DNA of 64,000 nt from a bacterium (GTDB taxonomy: Bacteria; Desulfobacterota; Binatia; DP-6). The position numbers were made by a program, and so were the translations under genes. The stretch spans positions 1,147,237 through 1,211,236 of the forward strand of contig JAHCID010000001.1 of the NCBI GenBank assembly GCA_026129405.1. The letters run 5' to 3'. Positions 60,946 through 64,000 of this stretch are shown one piece after another. How positions within the stretch are numbered: the stretch's first letter is position 1; each line of letters starts with the position of its first letter. The notes below the pieces were generated by a model. The model was not told where the DNA came from. It made no database searches and worked only from the letters and a program-made list of their open reading frames with translations.

Positions 60946-63900
60946 CGTCGAAGGTCCAGCGTCAGGGGGAAGTCGGGATGCGGTCGCTCGGGCGTCACCA
61001 CCATGGTGCCCGGGGTGTGCCCGAATCGGAAGAAGCGGGCGATGCGGCGGGATTCGGCCTCGTAGGCGTTGACCGGGCGCGTCTCGTGCGCCCGTCCGCC
61101 GGGATGGGCCACGTGGTAGACGCAGCCGCCGATCGAGCGGCCCGCCCAGATGTCGACGACGTCGAACACGAGCGGCGAGTGCACGCCGATCGTCGGGTGC
61201 AGGCACGACGGCGGCTGCCAGGCGCGATAGCGCACGCCGGCGACGAACTCGCCGGCGGTGCCCGTCGGGTGCAGCGGCAGCGGGCGGCCGTTGCAGGTGA
61301 CGACGTGGCGCGTGTCGGTCATCGCACGCACCAGCACCTGGAGGCGCTCGACCGACGAGTCGACGTAGCGCACCGTGCCGCCCTCCTCGCCGAGGACGTG
61401 CCAGGGCTCGAGCGCGGTGCGCAGGTCGAGCTCGAGCCCGGCGTAGGCGACGCTGCCCACGTGCGGGAAGCGGAACTCGAGATGCGGGCGGAACCACTCG
61501 GGATCGAGGTCGAAGCCGGCGTCGCGGCACTCGGCCAGCACGTCGCGCAGATCCTGGGCGAGGAAGTGCGGCAGCAGGAAGCGGTCGTGCAGGATCGTGC
61601 CCCAGCGGACGAACGGCCGCCGGTACGGCGTCTCCCAGAAGCGTGCGATCAGCGCGCGCAGGAGGAGCTGTTGCACGAGGCTCATGCGCGCGTGCGGCGG
61701 CATCTCGAACGCGCGCAGCTCGAGGAGCCCGAGCCGCCCGCGCGCGCTCTCGGGATCGTAGAGCTTGTCGATGCAGAACTCGGCGCGGTGCGTGTTGCCG
61801 CTGACGTCGACGAGCAGGTGGCGGAAGATGCGGTCGACGAGCCACGGCGGCGGCGTGCCCTCGCGCGGCAGCTCGGCGATCGCGATCTCGAGCTCGTGCA
61901 GCTGGTCGTGGCGCGCTTCGTCGATGCGCGGCGCCTGACACGTCGGGCCGATGAAGAGGCCCGAGAAGACGTACGAGAGCGCCGGGTGGTGCTGCCAGTA
62001 GACCAGCAGGCTCGCGAGGAGATCGGGCCGCCGCAGGAGCGGGCTGTCCCACGGGTACGCGCTGCCGATGGTGACGTGGTTGCCGCCACCGGTGCCGCTG
62101 TGACGCCCGTCGACCATGAACTTCTCGGTGCCGAGACGAGTGAGGCGCGCCTCCTCGTAGAGCCCGACGACGTGCTCCTCGAGCTCGCCCCAGTGGTCGG
62201 CGGGATGGATGTTCACCTCGAGGACGCCGGGGTCGGGCGTCACCTCGAGCTTGCGGATGCGGAAGTCGTGCGGCGGCTGGTAGCCCTCGATCAGCACGCG
62301 CATGCCGAGCGTGCGCGCGGTGTCCTCGACCGCGGCGACGAGGTCGAGATACGCCTCGGCCCACGGCGCCGGCGGCATGAAGACGTGCAGGCGGCCGTCG
62401 CGCGGCTCGACGCAGAGCGCGGTGCGCAGGAAGCCCGGCGGCAGCGGCTCCATGGCCGGCGCGTCCTTCTTCTCGCCCGGCTTGCGCGACAGCTGGAGCC
62501 GCGGCGGCAGCGTGCGGCGCGGCGCCATCGGATCGGTCTCCCATGCGAAGGCGCGCTCGCCCTCCGGCAGCCAGGGCAGCGAGTCGAGCGGCAGGCGCAG
62601 GCCCATCGGCGAGTCGCCGGGCAGGAGGTACATGCGCTCGGTGCGCAGGAACCAGCGGCCGGTCTGCCAGCCGACGTGCGAGGTCCAGCCGGTCGGCGCG
62701 AGCGGCAGCGCGTAGCCGACGATGCTGCCGAGCCCCTGCTCGAAAACGCGCGCCAGCCGGTCGCGCTCCAGCTTGTCGTCGAGCTTGTGGTCGAGGGGAT
62801 CGATGTTCACCGGCAGCCGGCGCTCGCGCGCCATGTAGTACCAGATGTCCTCCCACGCCGGGATGGAGCGCTCGGGCTCGATGCCGAGACGCACCGCGAG
62901 CGCGGTGATGAACTGCTCGGCGTGCGCGGCGGTCATGCCGTCGGAGACGCGATCGTCGGCGACCAGCGACTTGTCGGTCCAGATCGGCTCGCCGTCGCGG
63001 CGCCAGTAGCAGCCGAGCGCCCAGCGCGGCAGCGGCTCGCCCGGGTACCACTTGCCCTGGCCGAAGTGCAGCAGCGCGCCGTCCGCGAAGCGGTCGCGCA
63101 GGCGCCGCACGAGGTCGCCGGCGAGGAGGCGCTTGTCGGGCCCGAGCGCGGTGACGTTCCACTCGTCGCCGTCGGGATCGTCGATCGACACGAAGGTCGG
63201 CTCGCCGCCCATGGTGAGGCGCACGTCGCCGGCGGCGAGGCGCGCGTCGACGGCATGTCCGGCGGCGCTGATCGCGGCCCACTGCGCTTCGCTGTAGGGC
63301 AGGGTGACGCGCGGATCCTCGTGGATGCGCTCCACCTTCATCTCGAAGCCGAAGTCGCACTCGAAGTCGCCGCCGACGATGCCGCTGATCGGCGCCGCCG
63401 ACGACGGATCCGGCGTGCAGGCGAGCGGAATGTGTCCCTCGCCCGCGAACAGGCCCGAGGTCGGATCGAGTCCGACCCAGCCCGCGCCGGGCAGGTACAC
63501 CTCGGCCCAGGCGTGCAGGTCGGTGAAGTCGTGGTCGGTGCCCGACGGCCCGTCGAGCGCCTTCTCGTCGGCCTTCAGCTGGATCAGGTAGCCCGACGCG
63601 AAGCGCGCGGCGAGGCCGAGGTGGCGCAGCACCTGGACCAACAGCCAGCCCGAGTCGCGGCACGAGCCCCTGGCGAGGCCGAGCGTCTCCTCGGTCGACT
63701 GGACGCCGGGCTCCATGCGGATGACGTAGCCGATCTCGCGCTGCAGGCGCTGGTTCAGGTCGACGAGGAAGTCGATCGTGCGTCGCGGGGTGCGGTCGAT
63801 CGAGGCGAGCAGCGCCTGGAGGCGCGGCCCCGCCGGCTCGGTCTCGAGGTACGGGCGCAGGTCCTTGGCCTCGGCCTCGGAGTAGCGGAAGGGCGCCTGC

Positions 63901-64000
63901 TCCGCCGCGTCTTCGAGGAAGAAGTCGAACGGATCGATCACCGCCATCTCGGCGACGAGATCGACGTCGACGGTGAACTCCTCGACGAGCTCGGGGAAGA
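60942..64000 (-). CDS. Transglutaminase-like/DUF2126 protein (5' end outside window)
   Basis: At least 1019 residues are visible; the frame stays open to the window edge (FPELVEEFTVDVDLVAEM precedes MAVIDPFDFFLED), so the N-terminal beta domain lies beyond. The transglutaminase core has Cys in GLARGSCRDSGWLLVQVLRH, His in FTDLHAWAEVYLPGAGWVG and Asp in LDPTSG. The remainder (GGEPTFVSIDDPDGDEWNVT, HFGQGKWYPGEPLPRWALGC, VDGRHSGTGGGNHVTIGSAY, RMSLVQQLLLRALIARFWE) is the DUF2126 region. Its first gene position and TTGA overlap with the ATP-grasp gene fit the known three-gene cluster, proposed from comparative genomics to make or process peptide tags; substrate unknown. Confidence 0.88.
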   Translation of the reverse strand, partial: FPELVEEFTVDVDLVAEMAVIDPFDFFLEDAAEQAPFRYSEAEAKDLRPYLETEPAGPRLQALLASIDRTPRRTIDFLVDLNQRLQREIGYVIRMEPGVQSTEETLGLARGSCRDSGWLLVQVLRHLGLAARFASGYLIQLKADEKALDGPSGTDHDFTDLHAWAEVYLPGAGWVGLDPTSGLFAGEGHIPLACTPDPSSAAPISGIVGGDFECDFGFEMKVERIHEDPRVTLPYSEAQWAAISAAGHAVDARLAAGDVRLTMGGEPTFVSIDDPDGDEWNVTALGPDKRLLAGDLVRRLRDRFADGALLHFGQGKWYPGEPLPRWALGCYWRRDGEPIWTDKSLVADDRVSDGMTAAHAEQFITALAVRLGIEPERSIPAWEDIWYYMARERRLPVNIDPLDHKLDDKLERDRLARVFEQGLGSIVGYALPLAPTGWTSHVGWQTGRWFLRTERMYLLPGDSPMGLRLPLDSLPWLPEGERAFAWETDPMAPRRTLPPRLQLSRKPGEKKDAPAMEPLPPGFLRTALCVEPRDGRLHVFMPPAPWAEAYLDLVAAVEDTARTLGMRVLIEGYQPPHDFRIRKLEVTPDPGVLEVNIHPADHWGELEEHVVGLYEEARLTRLGTEKFMVDGRHSGTGGGNHVTIGSAYPWDSPLLRRPDLLASLLVYWQHHPALSYVFSGLFIGPTCQAPRIDEARHDQLHELEIAIAELPREGTPPPWLVDRIFRHLLVDVSGNTHRAEFCIDKLYDPESARGRLGLLELRAFEMPPHARMSLVQQLLLRALIARFWETPYRRPFVRWGTILHDRFLLPHFLAQDLRDVLAECRDAGFDLDPEWFRPHLEFRFPHVGSVAYAGLELDLRTALEPWHVLGEEGGTVRYVDSSVERLQVLVRAMTDTRHVVTCNGRPLPLHPTGTAGEFVAGVRYRAWQPPSCLHPTIGVHSPLVFDVVDIWAGRSIGGCVYHVAHPGGRAHETRPVNAYEAESRRIARFFRFGHTPGTMVVTPERPHPDFPLTLDLRR

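Overview
This is a high-GC (roughly 70 percent by eye), densely coded stretch of chromosome. It carries no insertion sequence, integrase, rRNA, tRNA or CRISPR array that I can recognise. The gene set resembles Deltaproteobacteria-like lineages (Myxococcota or Binatota/Desulfobacterota): repeats of the [15 protein letters not shown] and GCDDGN cysteine-rich types, a DUF1329 protein, a DUF35 plus lipid-transfer-type thiolase pair, an F420/luciferase-like oxidoreductase, MAPEG and crotonase genes, and many two- to four-gene operons with 4-nt GTGA/ATGA/TTGA overlaps. The lineage is an inference from gene content only.

Layout. 1-5.4 kb: end of an SDR gene, a small zincin, a luciferase-like oxidoreductase with a signal peptide, a CsgG-like lipoprotein, a double methyltransferase and an acetolactate decarboxylase fused to a ribbon-helix-helix domain. 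5.4-8.4 kb (minus strand): MAPEG, crotonase, a small secreted protein, an RluA-like protein lacking the catalytic Asp, and a membrane protein. 8.5-14.1 kb: DUF1329, thioesterase, flavin reductase, a degenerate receiver protein behind a sigma-54-type promoter, an SDR/PPOX pair and a DsbA-like protein. 14.2-17.8 kb: a GH116-like glycosidase translationally coupled to a GHMP sugar kinase. 17.8-29 kb: DUF3089 hydrolase, an alcohol-dehydrogenase remnant, SBF-like transporter, glycyl-tRNA synthetase, a sigma-54-type promoter with an operator-like inverted repeat before two 61-aa proteins, GH1 glycosidase plus quinone oxidoreductase, penicillin acylase family protein and a glycosyltransferase fused to a Rossmann-like tail.

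29-38 kb is the most distinctive part. An RND/MMPL exporter with a cyclic-nucleotide-binding tail is followed by two tandem paralogous secreted proteins (1206 and 800 aa). They share an N-terminal module, cysteine-rich 48-aa repeats and a near-identical C-terminal module. The first also holds a roughly 580-residue insert that I read as an Ig-like domain plus a BPI/TULIP-like lipid-binding domain. 38-42 kb: an HTTM-like membrane protein pair, a methyltransferase and a DUF35/thiolase operon. 42-46 kb: a regulatory pair, a receiver-TPR protein overlapping a protein made of two complete Crp/Fnr units in one chain. 46-51 kb: another secreted Cys-rich protein, two strong hairpins, and a secreted subtilase with eight FG-GAP-type repeats.

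51-56 kb holds mixed hydrolases, an Hsp70-like protein, a DUF4412-like protein and MsrA; an MFS transporter follows. 57.5-64 kb is a three-gene overlapping operon (transglutaminase/DUF2126, permuted ATP-grasp/alpha-E, transglutaminase) that runs off the window end. Themes: a large secreted investment (Cys-rich repeat proteins, subtilase, acylase, hydrolases), lipid or acyl-CoA metabolism, and unusual domain fusions in regulators. All functions are read from sequence motifs and memory of families; no search was run.
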